A stretch of 17,763 nucleotides of DNA from Actinomycetes bacterium (GTDB taxonomy: Bacteria > Actinomycetota > Actinomycetes > Actinomycetales > Microbacteriaceae): assembly GCA_023390155.1 (NCBI GenBank), contig JAEWDJ010000416.1, positions 1 to 17,763 of the forward strand, written 5' to 3'. This document shows positions 6,191-13,132 of the stretch, piece by piece. Both the position numbers and the translations under genes were made by a program. Position 1 is the stretch's first letter, and every line of letters starts with the position of its first letter. The notes beneath the pieces were generated by a model. The model saw only the letters and a list, made by a program, of their open reading frames with translations, searched no databases and was not told the origin of the DNA.

Positions 6191-6481
6191 GAGCTCAGGC
6201 TAGTGGGGGACGCCGACACAGAAAGGCAACGGGGCGACGGGAACCCTGCCGGCTCGCGTCGCCCCTCGAATGGTTGACGCCGCCACCCTAGCGCGCCGCA
6301 CCGACAAATGATGAGGATTGCTCCCTAACTGGGCTAAGCTCGCCTTACGTCCCCTCGGGGCCGCCGTATTCGCATGGAGCCGGGCCGCCCCGGTAGCCGC
6401 CCAGACGGGCGCAGCCATGAACCGAGCCCGAGAGGGTGTCGTCATTCGGGAGTGGCCAACTCTTCACCGATTGGCTCACTC
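6191..6481. other. Regulatory region between a cargo gene and the HTH gene
   Basis: This 291-base stretch has no gene I can support. It contains the minus-strand TAGCCT -10 box at 6197-6202 for the 183-aa protein. A plus-strand TAAGCT (6335-6340) could be the -10 box of the HTH gene, leaving a leader of about 135 bases with small GC hairpins (for example CCCCTCGGGG near 6351-6360 and CGCCCAGACGGGCG near 6398-6411). The 10-base CCCCTCGGGG also occurs in the operon leader at 1431-1440. Confidence 0.4.
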
Positions 6482-6706
6482 ATGGAATCGTTCATCGACC
6501 CCGACGCGAAGCTCGCCACCGTCGCCGATGTCGCCGAGGTTCTCGGCGTAAGCACGTGGACCGTGCGCCGTTACATCGCCGAGGGGCGGTTGGAGGCCGT
6601 CAACTTCGGGCAGCGGCTCACCCGCGTCAAGCTGGCCAGCGTCAACCGCCTCGTGGCGACCTCCGACGTTCGGCTCCACGGCCGAGGCGCCCACTACGGC
6701 CGATAG
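6482..6706 (+). CDS. Small helix-turn-helix protein of excisionase/AlpA type
   Basis: 74 residues from ATG 6482; the frame is open upstream but only this start gives a compact domain. Residues 11-60 (LATVADVAEVLGVSTWTVRRYIAEGRLEAVNFGQRLTRVKL) are a clear MerR-like winged HTH of the helix_turn_helix_17/Xis class. It has the recognition helix STWTVRRYI and the wing GRLEAVNFGQRLTRV. Such proteins act as recombination directionality factors or as AlpA-type activators of int. Its 3' end overlaps the 70-aa minus-strand ORF by 13 bases. It is convergent with the int operon, so int read-through would be antisense to it. Confidence 0.8.
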   Translation: MESFIDPDAKLATVADVAEVLGVSTWTVRRYIAEGRLEAVNFGQRLTRVKLASVNRLVATSDVRLHGRGAHYGR

Positions 6707-6906
6707 CCCTCGTCGGCGAGGTACTGCGCCCGGGCCGCCGCGATTGCCGCAGCGCGCTCGGGCGTTCCCTCGTCCGTGCCGGCCACCGCTTCGAGGAGCT
6801 CGGTTAGCGCCTGACTCGCGCCCGTGTCGGTCACCGTGACGTGATCGAGAGCGAAGCCGAGGGCCGAGGCGAACTCGTGCGCCGTCATCGGCCCAGCAAG
6901 CCTCAT
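6694..6906 (-). CDS. 70-aa protein of unknown function, translationally coupled to the integrase
   Basis: ATG 6906 overlaps the integrase stop (ATGA), so it is likely translated by the same ribosomes. An internal ATG seven codons in (MTAHEF) is possible. The sequence is Ala/Glu-rich and helical, with TAHEFASALGFALDHVTVTD at the start and RAAAIAAARAQYLADEGYRP at the end. No domain was recognised. Overlap with int and convergence with the HTH gene suggest a recombination accessory role; this is inference. Confidence 0.6.
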   Translation of the reverse strand: MRLAGPMTAHEFASALGFALDHVTVTDTGASQALTELLEAVAGTDEGTPERAAAIAAARAQYLADEGYRP

Positions 6907-8033
6907 CCCATCCTCCGCGCGAGCTCGGCGTCGCGCTCGGCCGAGGCGTGCTGATAGCGCATCGCGGCGGCCACCGAGGAGTGACCGAGCCGAGCCTGAA
7001 TCTCCTTGAGCGTGGCGCCCGTCTGAGCCGCTTTCGTGCCGCCGTGGTGGCGGAGGGCGTGCCACGGCATGTCCGGGCGCCCAGCGGCCTCCCGCGCCGG
7101 ATACCAGTGCTTCACGAACGTCGATTCGGCAAGGTGGGTGACGCCATCGCGGGCCGGGAACAGGAGCGCCTCGTCGTCGGCCGCGGTGAAGGTGTCGAGG
7201 TGGTGGAGGATGGCGCCGAACGTGCGCCGAGGCATGTAGACCGAGCGGACGCCGGCCGCGCTCTTGGTCTTGCCGACGACGTAGCCGGCGCCGGGCGTGT
7301 GGGTGACGGCGCGCGTGACGTGGACGATGATGCCGAGCACCTCGTCGGTGCCATCGGTGGCGCGCACGACCTCGACATCCTTGCGGCGGAGCTCGGTGAG
7401 CTCGCCGTAGCGCAGCGGCCCCCATGCGGCGATGGCAACGGCGGCCTTGTACTTCTCCGAGATGGCCTGCTCGATGAGGTCGAGCTCAAGATCGGTCGGC
7501 GGCTTGACCTCCTTGCCGGTGACGGCGGAGGCGAGGCCGCGGATGTTGCACGGGTTGGTCACGATGCGCTTGTCCTCGACGGCGCTGGCCATGATGGACT
7601 TGAGCAGGGAGTAGGCGCGGGCCGTCTGCGTCGTCGTGCCCGACTTGGCTTGCTCGCGCTCCCACAACTTCACGACATCGGCGGTGATGGCGGCCAGCTT
7701 CTTCGAGGTGAGCGAGCCGAGTGGGCCAGCGAGGAGGCGCTGGTATTCGGCGCGGGTGCGGATGCGGAGGGGCTCACCCTTCTTGTTGCGGCGCGAGTCG
7801 ATCCACGTGGCGGCGTACTCGGCGAGGGTGTCGGTGTACGCCTTCGAGGCGTTAGCCGACCACGTGCCGGCGTCCACCTTGGCGCGCTCGGCGGTCAGCC
7901 ACGCCTCGGCCTCGCGCTTGAGCTCGAAGGTTCGGGGTGCCGTGACGCGCTGGCCCTCGGGGCTGGTGTAGCTCGCCTGATACCGCTTGGAGGGCAGCCG
8001 ACGAATGGCGCCCCACGTGTTCCGCTTGGCCAT
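6903..8033 (-). CDS. int: Tyrosine site-specific integrase
   Basis: 376 residues from ATG 8033, with AAGGCGAGG just upstream. The N-terminal part (about residues 5-55: WGAIRRLPSKRYQASYTSPEGQRV...ELKREAEAWL) is the three-strand arm-binding type. Residues 65-170 fit the SAM-like core-binding domain. The catalytic domain shows Arg208 (WGPLRYGEL), Lys257 (GKTKSA), His325 and Arg328 (HALRHH), His351 (LGHSS) and Tyr360 (MRYQHA), so all active residues are present. It lies 172 bases from the right att core with arm-type repeats in between, the normal layout. It catalyses integration and excision at tRNA-Val. Confidence 0.97.
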   Translation of the reverse strand: MAKRNTWGAIRRLPSKRYQASYTSPEGQRVTAPRTFELKREAEAWLTAERAKVDAGTWSANASKAYTDTLAEYAATWIDSRRNKKGEPLRIRTRAEYQRLLAGPLGSLTSKKLAAITADVVKLWEREQAKSGTTTQTARAYSLLKSIMASAVEDKRIVTNPCNIRGLASAVTGKEVKPPTDLELDLIEQAISEKYKAAVAIAAWGPLRYGELTELRRKDVEVVRATDGTDEVLGIIVHVTRAVTHTPGAGYVVGKTKSAAGVRSVYMPRRTFGAILHHLDTFTAADDEALLFPARDGVTHLAESTFVKHWYPAREAAGRPDMPWHALRHHGGTKAAQTGATLKEIQARLGHSSVAAAMRYQHASAERDAELARRMG

Positions 8034-8058
8034 CGCCTCGCCTTTCGCCCCGGTCCGT

Positions 8059-8078
8059 CGTGCAACAACCGTGCAACA
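8059..8078. repeat. Integrase arm-type site, right copy
   Basis: Identical 20 bases and same orientation as 864-883, with two CGTGCAACA units. It lies between the integrase start and a possible int -10 box (TAGATA, 8082-8087, minus). Bound integrase could therefore also repress its own gene. Confidence 0.65.
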
Positions 8079-8105
8079 ACGTATCTATTCTTGCCTCTCT
8101 TAGCT

Positions 8106-8127
8106 TAACCTATCTCCGCTCTGGTTA
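8106..8127. promoter_or_regulatory. Short inverted repeat upstream of int
   Basis: TAACC (8106-8110) and GGTTA (8123-8127) are separated by 12 bases. They sit in an AT-richer stretch between the arm-type repeats and the right att core. This could be an operator or an Xis/IHF-like site. Five-base arms are short and may be chance. Confidence 0.25.
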
Positions 8128-8205
8128 GGGGGGCTCTCCCCAGTATTTGCAAGGGATCGGGGCCGATTGGCCCGAGATGGCGGGAGAGGGCGAAAGCTGC
8201 TGGAT

Positions 8206-8231
8206 ACTGGTTCGATCCCAGTATCGCCCAC
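8206..8231. repeat. attR core (26-bp direct repeat, copy 2)
   Basis: Exact copy of 790-815, the tRNA-Val 3' end, without the rest of the tRNA. It marks the right boundary of the element. The chromosome resumes with CAGAG and a terminator. Confidence 0.93.
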
Positions 8232-8237
8232 AGAGAG

Positions 8238-8261
8238 AAACCCCCGGGAGACCGGGGGTTT
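8238..8261 (+). terminator. Native terminator of the tRNA operon, displaced by the insertion
   Basis: AAACCCCCGG (8238-8247) pairs with CCGGGGGTTT (8252-8261) around GAGA. It begins 6 bases after the right att core. Before integration it would have lain directly behind tRNA-Val(GAC). It may also act on the minus-strand lipoprotein transcript. Confidence 0.75.
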
Positions 8262-8293
8262 CGTCGTTTCTGCCCGCAGTCGGCGTATCCGCG

Positions 8294-9037
8294 TCACGGC
8301 TTGGCGCCGTTGTGGAACGAACCGTGGAGGGTCGTGTCCCGGAACACCGTCGCGTCGATGACCCCTCGCACGGCGGCGAGCGTCGCGTCGTCCGGCGGAT
8401 CGACCAGCACGGTCATGCTGCCGTAGTCGACCCGCATCGTGTACGGGATCGACGCCTCGACGCTTGTGACGTGCGGCGTCGCGGCCAGCAGGGCGAGGCC
8501 GCCGGCGATCTCCGTCGCCTCGGCCTCCGTGATGGTCTGGTCGAACGTCCGGTCGTAGTGGATGACCGTCGCCACGTGCCCGGGGCCCGCGGGAACGGTG
8601 AGCGTGAGGCTGACCTCGGTCCAGGCGAGGTGCGCGGCCAGAGTCGCCGGCACCGCCCCCGCCTCGGCCGGTGTCGCATCCGGCGACATGGTGACGTCGA
8701 TGGTCGACGAGAAGTGGTTCTCCACCAGCAGGCAGTCCGAGCGATCGGGGTCGGGCGCCGTGCTCTGCGCGTTGCCGGTCCGCTCAGACACCGTGCCGAT
8801 GGCCGGCAGCGCCCGCACCGCGGCGAGCGCCGATCGGAGCTCGCCGGCGACGTGCGGGTCGAGCGTCGGGGACGGCGTCGGAGAGGGGTCCGGCTCCATA
8901 CCGCGCGGGAGGCAGGGCGCGCTGGAGCCGCCCACGTCACCGGGGGCCTCGCCCGTCTGGATGTCGTGGAGAGCGCTGCAACCGGTGAGGAGCGCACTGG
9001 AGAGCACCAGCGCGGTGGTCACGACTCGTCGATGCAT
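8294..9037 (-). CDS. Secreted lipoprotein of unknown function
   Basis: 247 residues from ATG 9037. The signal peptide MHRRVVTTALVLSSALLTGC ends in a lipobox with Cys20, so the mature protein is lipid-anchored outside the membrane. A Pro/Ser/Thr linker (about 48-58) precedes a roughly 180-residue domain with no recognised family. Upstream, TACCGT (9045-9050, minus) lies seven bases before the ATG, suggesting a leaderless transcript. The next gene upstream, also a lipoprotein, ends 32 bases away, so co-transcription is possible. Confidence 0.85.
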   Translation of the reverse strand: MHRRVVTTALVLSSALLTGCSALHDIQTGEAPGDVGGSSAPCLPRGMEPDPSPTPSPTLDPHVAGELRSALAAVRALPAIGTVSERTGNAQSTAPDPDRSDCLLVENHFSSTIDVTMSPDATPAEAGAVPATLAAHLAWTEVSLTLTVPAGPGHVATVIHYDRTFDQTITEAEATEIAGGLALLAATPHVTSVEASIPYTMRVDYGSMTVLVDPPDDATLAAVRGVIDATVFRDTTLHGSFHNGAKP

Positions 9038-9069
9038 ACGCTCGACGGTATCGGCGGCGGCGGCGAGGG

Positions 9070-9510
9070 TCATCCGTCGGCGGGATGACGTGCGGTCCCG
9101 TCGGGCGACGATGCCGTGAGCCGCCCGGCGTCGTCCATCCGCAGCCAGACGCCCCGCTGCCCGCACCGGTCGTGGACGAGGGTGGCGGTCGTGCCGAACG
9201 ACGCGACGGCGGTCGAACCCTCCACGGGATCGGCGGTGATCGCGATGCTGTCGCCGTCCCGAGGGGGAGTGTCGGGCTCGCCCATCGTGATCGCGACGAC
9301 GGCGAAGCCGATCTGACAGTGCCCATCGGCGCAGACCCGGACGTTGGTGCCGGGGTGAGCCTCGACCCAGGAGGTGACGTCGACGCTGATGGTCGGCGCT
9401 GTCGTGATCGCCCGCCGGCACGTTCCGGCTCCGGTGCAGCCGACGAGCGAGACCGCACAGAACAGGGCGACGACGAGGGCCGCGCGGGCTGCTCTCCGTC
9501 GTCGCCTCAC
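9070..9510 (-). CDS. Small lipoprotein of unknown function
   Basis: 146 residues from GTG 9510, chosen because GAGGG lies 5 bases upstream and the start falls just after the stop of the preceding gene. The longer ATG start at 9549 would overlap that gene by 32 bases. The N-terminus is RRRRRAAR, followed by a hydrophobic core and lipobox LVGC (Cys25). Cysteine pairs later in the protein (CADGHC; CGQRG) may form disulfides outside the cell. No family was recognised. Probably in an operon with the membrane protein gene upstream. Confidence 0.75.
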   Translation of the reverse strand: MRRRRRAARAALVVALFCAVSLVGCTGAGTCRRAITTAPTISVDVTSWVEAHPGTNVRVCADGHCQIGFAVVAITMGEPDTPPRDGDSIAITADPVEGSTAVASFGTTATLVHDRCGQRGVWLRMDDAGRLTASSPDGTARHPADG

Positions 9511-9517
9511 GGCACCC

Positions 9518-9772
9518 TCAATCCTGCCGCTCGACGACCGCTGGCGCATACGCTCCTCGCCCCCGGCGGAGGTCGCGGACGGCGACCGCGAGAACCACCC
9601 CGCCCAGCACCGCCCACAGCGCGGCGAGGAGGTAGCCCCACGCGCCCCCGCCGCCTCCGATCGCGACCCCGAACCAGCAGGCCGCCAACATCAGCCACAG
9701 CACGCCGTTCCCCACGCGTGGCCGCCCGAACGCGATCCGGAACCATCGCGGTTCGCTCTGTCGTTCCCCCAT
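9518..9772 (-). CDS. Small two-helix membrane protein
   Basis: 84 residues from ATG 9772. Two hydrophobic stretches at about residues 23-40 (NGVLWLMLAACWFGVAIG) and 44-66 (AWGYLLAALWAVLGGVVLAVAV) indicate a hairpin in the membrane, with basic ends on the inside. A TAGAGT box (9780-9785, minus) seven bases before the ATG indicates a leaderless mRNA. It is first in the minus-strand cluster and divergent from the DUF1653 gene. Function unknown. Confidence 0.7.
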   Translation of the reverse strand: MGERQSEPRWFRIAFGRPRVGNGVLWLMLAACWFGVAIGGGGGAWGYLLAALWAVLGGVVLAVAVRDLRRGRGAYAPAVVERQD

Positions 9773-9844
9773 GGCGACGACTCTAGCGAGCGTCCCCCGG
9801 CCGGCGAATGACTACGATGACGCGAGACCCTTCGGGAGGACGAC

Positions 9845-10081
9845 GTGGAGATGGACGAGGCCGGCAGTCACGACCTGGCGCCCGGCGGCTACCGCCACTT
9901 CAAGGGCGGCCGCTACGAGGTGATCGGTGTGGCCACCGACACGGAGACCGAACTCCCGGTCGTGGTCTACCGGTCGTCGAACGGACGGCTCTGGGTCCGA
10001 TCGCTGGCGATGTTCACCGAGATCGTCGAGCGAGACGGCTACGTCGGCCCGCGGTTCGTCCGCGACGACACGAACCGCTGA
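9845..10081 (+). CDS. DUF1653 family protein
   Basis: 78 residues from GTG 9845 (ATG 9851 is in frame), with GGGAGGA correctly spaced before the GTG. The sequence GGYRHFKGGRYEVIGVATDTETELPVVVYRSS...WVRSLAMFTEIV...PRFVR carries the YRHFKG...YEV and MF.E hallmarks of DUF1653 over its whole length. Members are small soluble proteins of unknown biochemical role. A TACGAT -10-like box lies at 9813-9818. The GNAT gene follows 53 bases later with its own promoter. Confidence 0.85.
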   Translation: MEMDEAGSHDLAPGGYRHFKGGRYEVIGVATDTETELPVVVYRSSNGRLWVRSLAMFTEIVERDGYVGPRFVRDDTNR

Positions 10082-10122
10082 GGGGGAGCGGTCGCGGAAA
10101 CATCGCCGTCACACGATCTCCG

Positions 10123-10128
10123 TACGAT
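10123..10128 (+). promoter_or_regulatory. -10 box of a leaderless promoter for the GNAT gene
   Basis: TACGAT is followed by exactly six bases and then the ATG at 10135, so transcription should begin at the start codon. No ribosome site is present before the ATG, which supports a leaderless transcript. Confidence 0.55.
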
Positions 10129-10134
10129 CGGCGC

Positions 10135-10599
10135 ATGAGCTTCACCATCGCCCCCGCGGATTTCTCGTCGCCCGCCCTCCGGGCCTTCCTGCAGGCGCAC
10201 CTCGACGACATGGAGTCGACCGCGCCCCCGGAGAGCCGGCACGCCCTCGATCTGACCGGCCTGCAGAAGCCGGGCGTCCGGCTGTGGGTCGCCCTCGACG
10301 GGGACGCCGTGATCGGCACGGCTGCCCTGGCGCCGGTGGAGCCGGGCTGGGAGGAGCTGAAGAGCATGCGCACCGCTCCCGACCGCCGCGGCGAAGGGAT
10401 CGCGGCACGCATGCTCGAGCATGTGCTGGCGGACGCCGCCGCCCGGGGTATCGGGCGCATCTCGCTCGAGACCGGCTCCCCGGAGTTCTTCGCGCCGGCC
10501 CGGCGCCTCTACGCGAAGCACGGATTCGCGGTCTGCGAGCCCTTCGGCGCCTACGTGCTCGACCCCAACAGCGTCTACATGACCCGGGGGCTCGCCTGA
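10135..10599 (+). CDS. GNAT-family N-acetyltransferase
   Basis: 154 residues, a single GNAT domain of normal length. Strand segment VIGTAALAPVEPGWEELKSMRTAPDRRGEGIAARMLEHVLADAAARG contains the acetyl-CoA pyrophosphate-binding loop RRGEGIA at residues 84-90. The terminal part SPEFFAPARRLYAKHGFAVCEPFGAY matches the C-terminal GNAT strands (..LY.k.GF...). It transfers an acetyl group from acetyl-CoA to an amine; the substrate cannot be told from sequence. Chromosomal gene, convergent with the lysozyme gene. Confidence 0.92.
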   Translation: MSFTIAPADFSSPALRAFLQAHLDDMESTAPPESRHALDLTGLQKPGVRLWVALDGDAVIGTAALAPVEPGWEELKSMRTAPDRRGEGIAARMLEHVLADAAARGIGRISLETGSPEFFAPARRLYAKHGFAVCEPFGAYVLDPNSVYMTRGLA

Positions 10600-10663
10600 G
10601 GACGGCCCACCCCTTCACCGCGGCAGAGTGGACCGCCCTCATCGCCTGATCGCGAGGCAGCGA

Positions 10664-12904
10664 CTAGTAGCAGACCGCCAGCCTGTCGACATCCGGAGTC
10701 AGTACGTTCGTGCCTCCGGCGATATCCATCGACGTCGTGCCCAGGCGGACCATCTGATCGCCAATCGCACGAGGCACGCAGGTGGGTGCTGCGAGAAGCA
10801 GCGGCTGCGACAGCGCGCCGGCCGCCGCGGCCGAGACCAGCGCGTCTGGCCACGCGAGGCCGGACGCGACGTAGACCGAGCTCGCGCTGTTGGCACCGAA
10901 GCCGGCGCTTGCCAGCATGGCGCTCGTGATGAATCGGTCGGCCCCGCCGATGCGGGTGACTGTGACCCCCGTTGACTCGGCCTGCCCGGTCCACGAGTCG
11001 GCGATGACGGCGTTGCCTCCGACAAGGGTGACGGAGCGGATCGACTTCATCTCGAGGAACGAGTTCGTCGACGGGTCGAGCTCTTTGGAGTCGACCAGGA
11101 TGAGGGGTCGGTTCTGCTTCGCCGCGACGGGGGCGGCCGACAGTGCGTCGGCGAAGCTGTATCCAGAGGCGGCGTACGTGGTGGTCGCCGATGGGAACGC
11201 GTAGGCCGCGATCAGTCTCGACGTCTCGTACCGATCGGCGCCGCCCAGCCTGGTCACCGGGTAGCCCAGATCGGTGAGCTGCTTCACGGCGGCTGCCGAG
11301 ACGGCCGTGGTGCCACCGACGACGATCACTTTCTTGGGCTTGAGCCTATTGAGTTCGGTGATGATGCTGGCCGGGATGGTGTCCGGCATCGTCAGGAGGA
11401 CCGGGCCGTGCTGGACTCCCGCAGCGGGGGCTGCGGCGAGCGCGTCGGGAAAGTCGAGGCCGGATGCGATGTACGCGACGGGAACGTTCGTGCCTGGAAA
11501 GGCGTGCTGGGACACCGTGACCGAGGTCAGAAAGCGATCGGCGCCGGAGACGCGCTCCGAGCTCGGTGCGGTGTTCGTCGCTGCCGAGACGAAGGCCGTT
11601 TTGCAGCCGAGGGACCCGTTGCCGGCGGAATCGCCCGGGAGGGCGATCGCCGTGATGCATGCGCCGTACTGCCCGTAGCCGCTCCACGGCGCCTGCGCCG
11701 TGAATCCGTGATAGGGCCCGGCTCCCGGGTATGCGGCGGCGACGTCTGAGCGGGCACCGTTGGCCGTCACTCGCGTCGTACTCGTGCCCGCGGGTGTGCT
11801 CCAGGCGATCTGGACCTGGACTGCAGCCGCCAGATTGGTCTGGTCGAATGCCCAGCCGCTGACCGCGAAGGGTGACCCGGACGACAGAGTGGCGCCGTCA
11901 TACGACCCGATCGGCGGGTAGACCTGGGCGCCCAGCGCGAACTGCTGCAGCTGCGCCTGCGTGCCGTTGAAGATGTCCTGGTCTCCGGCGAAGACCCCGG
12001 AGCTCGCGTACTGCCACATCGTCCAGTTGACCCAGCTGGCGGGGAGCGCACCGGGGGTGCTCGTCCCATAGCGGGCGACGAACAACGGGTATGCGCCGAA
12101 GGTGTTGTTCGACCCGGTGCATTGGTTCCACCAGTTCGCCGTGGAGTAGATCGCGGGGTTGACGCCGGTCAGGGCCCGCATCGTGTACACGAAGTCGGCG
12201 ATCCAGTTCGACATCTGTGTCGTGGAGAGTCCCCAGCAGGTGCCGCTGCCGTCCGTGGCGTACTCGATGTCGAGCAGCGGCGGCAGGGTGCGCCCGTCGG
12301 GGGACCAGCCGCCGCCGTGCGCATAGAAGAACCGCGCCTGGGTCGCTCCGTCCGTCGTGTTCGGGGTCGCGAAATGGTACGCGCCTCGGATCATCCCGAC
12401 GTTGTACGAGCCGGCATACTGCCCGGCGAAGTAGCTGCTCGTGTAGTAGGTGCCCTCGCTGGCCTTGATGTATGCGAAGCGTGCGCCATTGGCCCACTGG
12501 GCCGCCCAGTCGACGTTCGGCTGCCAGCCGCTGACGTCCATCCCGAGCACGCCGCCGACGCCCAGGTAAGGGGAGATGACGTCGTTGAGAGCCTTCGCCT
12601 TCGCCTGCGACGTCGCGGGTCCCTCCTCCGCCTCGACCGTCGCACCCATGGCGTGGTTTCCCGCCGCGGTCTGTTCGGCGAGGCTCGGATTCGCGCCGGA
12701 GCCGGTCGCGGTCCCCTCTGCCGGTGCCGGATCGGCCGGCGTCGGCGTCGGTGTCGGGCTCTCGGTCGCGGTGGGCGCGGGATCCGCGGCGGCCGTCGCC
12801 GTCGGCTCCGGGGTGGGCGTCGTGGCGGCCTGGGCGGGCACGCCTCCGACGAGCGCTATCGCGAGCGCTGCGGTGATGGCAAGGCCGGTTTTCATCGGGG
12901 ACAT
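10664..12904 (-). CDS. Secreted GH25 lysozyme with three CWB2 cell-wall-binding repeats
   Basis: 746 residues from ATG 12904 (ATG 12895 is possible). A Sec signal peptide ends near AQA (residues 24-26). A Pro/Thr/Ala linker covers 28-70. A GH25 N-acetylmuramidase domain spans about 118-325, with Asp123 in GMDVSGWQ and the acid pair Asp212 and Glu214 in LLDIEY. A beta-rich module (about 331-440) contains GWAFDQTN and GPYHGF. Three CWB2 repeats follow, beginning near R451 (RVSGADRF), R552 (RLGGADRYETS) and R651 (RIGGADRF). CWB2 triplets anchor proteins to wall polymers in other Gram-positives. It should cut peptidoglycan during wall remodelling or act as an autolysin. It is divergent from thrS; a TAGACT box lies at 12982-12987 (minus). 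Confidence 0.95.
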   Translation of the reverse strand: MSPMKTGLAITAALAIALVGGVPAQAATTPTPEPTATAAADPAPTATESPTPTPTPADPAPAEGTATGSGANPSLAEQTAAGNHAMGATVEAEEGPATSQAKAKALNDVISPYLGVGGVLGMDVSGWQPNVDWAAQWANGARFAYIKASEGTYYTSSYFAGQYAGSYNVGMIRGAYHFATPNTTDGATQARFFYAHGGGWSPDGRTLPPLLDIEYATDGSGTCWGLSTTQMSNWIADFVYTMRALTGVNPAIYSTANWWNQCTGSNNTFGAYPLFVARYGTSTPGALPASWVNWTMWQYASSGVFAGDQDIFNGTQAQLQQFALGAQVYPPIGSYDGATLSSGSPFAVSGWAFDQTNLAAAVQVQIAWSTPAGTSTTRVTANGARSDVAAAYPGAGPYHGFTAQAPWSGYGQYGACITAIALPGDSAGNGSLGCKTAFVSAATNTAPSSERVSGADRFLTSVTVSQHAFPGTNVPVAYIASGLDFPDALAAAPAAGVQHGPVLLTMPDTIPASIITELNRLKPKKVIVVGGTTAVSAAAVKQLTDLGYPVTRLGGADRYETSRLIAAYAFPSATTTYAASGYSFADALSAAPVAAKQNRPLILVDSKELDPSTNSFLEMKSIRSVTLVGGNAVIADSWTGQAESTGVTVTRIGGADRFITSAMLASAGFGANSASSVYVASGLAWPDALVSAAAAGALSQPLLLAAPTCVPRAIGDQMVRLGTTSMDIAGGTNVLTPDVDRLAVCY

Positions 12905-13132
12905 CCGCTCTGGTCAGGGGAGTTGAGGTGTCCGTCGGTTCGGGTCCGTCCGGATCCCTGCTCGGGCAGGGAAATGCCTGAAGTCTACGTCGCTGCAGCG
13001 TCGGCGCCACTGCCCGATTCGGGCGACACGCCGCGTTCGCCCCCGTGCGGGGGGTGTGCGCGGTGCGGTCCGCGCGTCCGGCCCCGATAGAGTTGACCCC
13101 GTTCCCCAACCGACGAAACAAGGAGTGGACAG
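12905..13132. promoter_or_regulatory. Divergent promoter region between the lysozyme gene and thrS
   Basis: Candidate -10 boxes are TAGACT (12982-12987, minus) for the lysozyme and TAGAGT (13088-13093, plus) for thrS. Neither has a clear -35. The thrS start would leave only about 35 bases of leader. No T-box or other structured leader is visible. Confidence 0.35.

Larger units (their letters stand above)
790..8231. mobile_element. 7.4-kb tRNA-Val-integrated element, satellite-like (PICI-like) or minimal integrative element
   Basis: The element is bounded by a 26-bp perfect direct repeat of the tRNA-Val 3' end and has a tyrosine integrase next to the right boundary. It contains arm-type repeats at both ends, an excisionase/AlpA-type HTH protein, a putative origin and a five-gene operon headed by replication-type functions (DUF3631 ATPase). 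Two unknown membrane proteins sit between these modules. No capsid, tail, terminase, holin, FtsK/Tra or relaxase gene is visible, so it is neither a full prophage nor a typical actinomycete conjugative element. Integrase, small DNA-binding regulator and replication protein without structural genes is the gene set of phage-inducible chromosomal islands. That class is inferred; helper dependence cannot be seen from sequence. It looks intact: no stop or frameshift interrupts int or the ATPase gene. Confidence 0.85.

Noticed and set aside
790..8231. Actinomycete integrative conjugative element (pSAM2 type)
   Set aside because: There is no FtsK/SpoIIIE-like transfer gene, Spd genes or RepSA-type initiator. 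Only int and a small HTH protein would fit.
9511..9549. Longer ATG start (9549) for the 146-aa lipoprotein
   Set aside because: It would overlap the upstream membrane-protein gene by 32 bases and lacks a ribosome site. GTG 9510 has GAGGG and gives a canonical signal peptide.
13094..13132. T-box or other riboswitch before thrS
   Set aside because: Only about 35-40 bases lie between the likely transcription start and the start codon, too short for a T-box, and no specifier-loop structure is seen.
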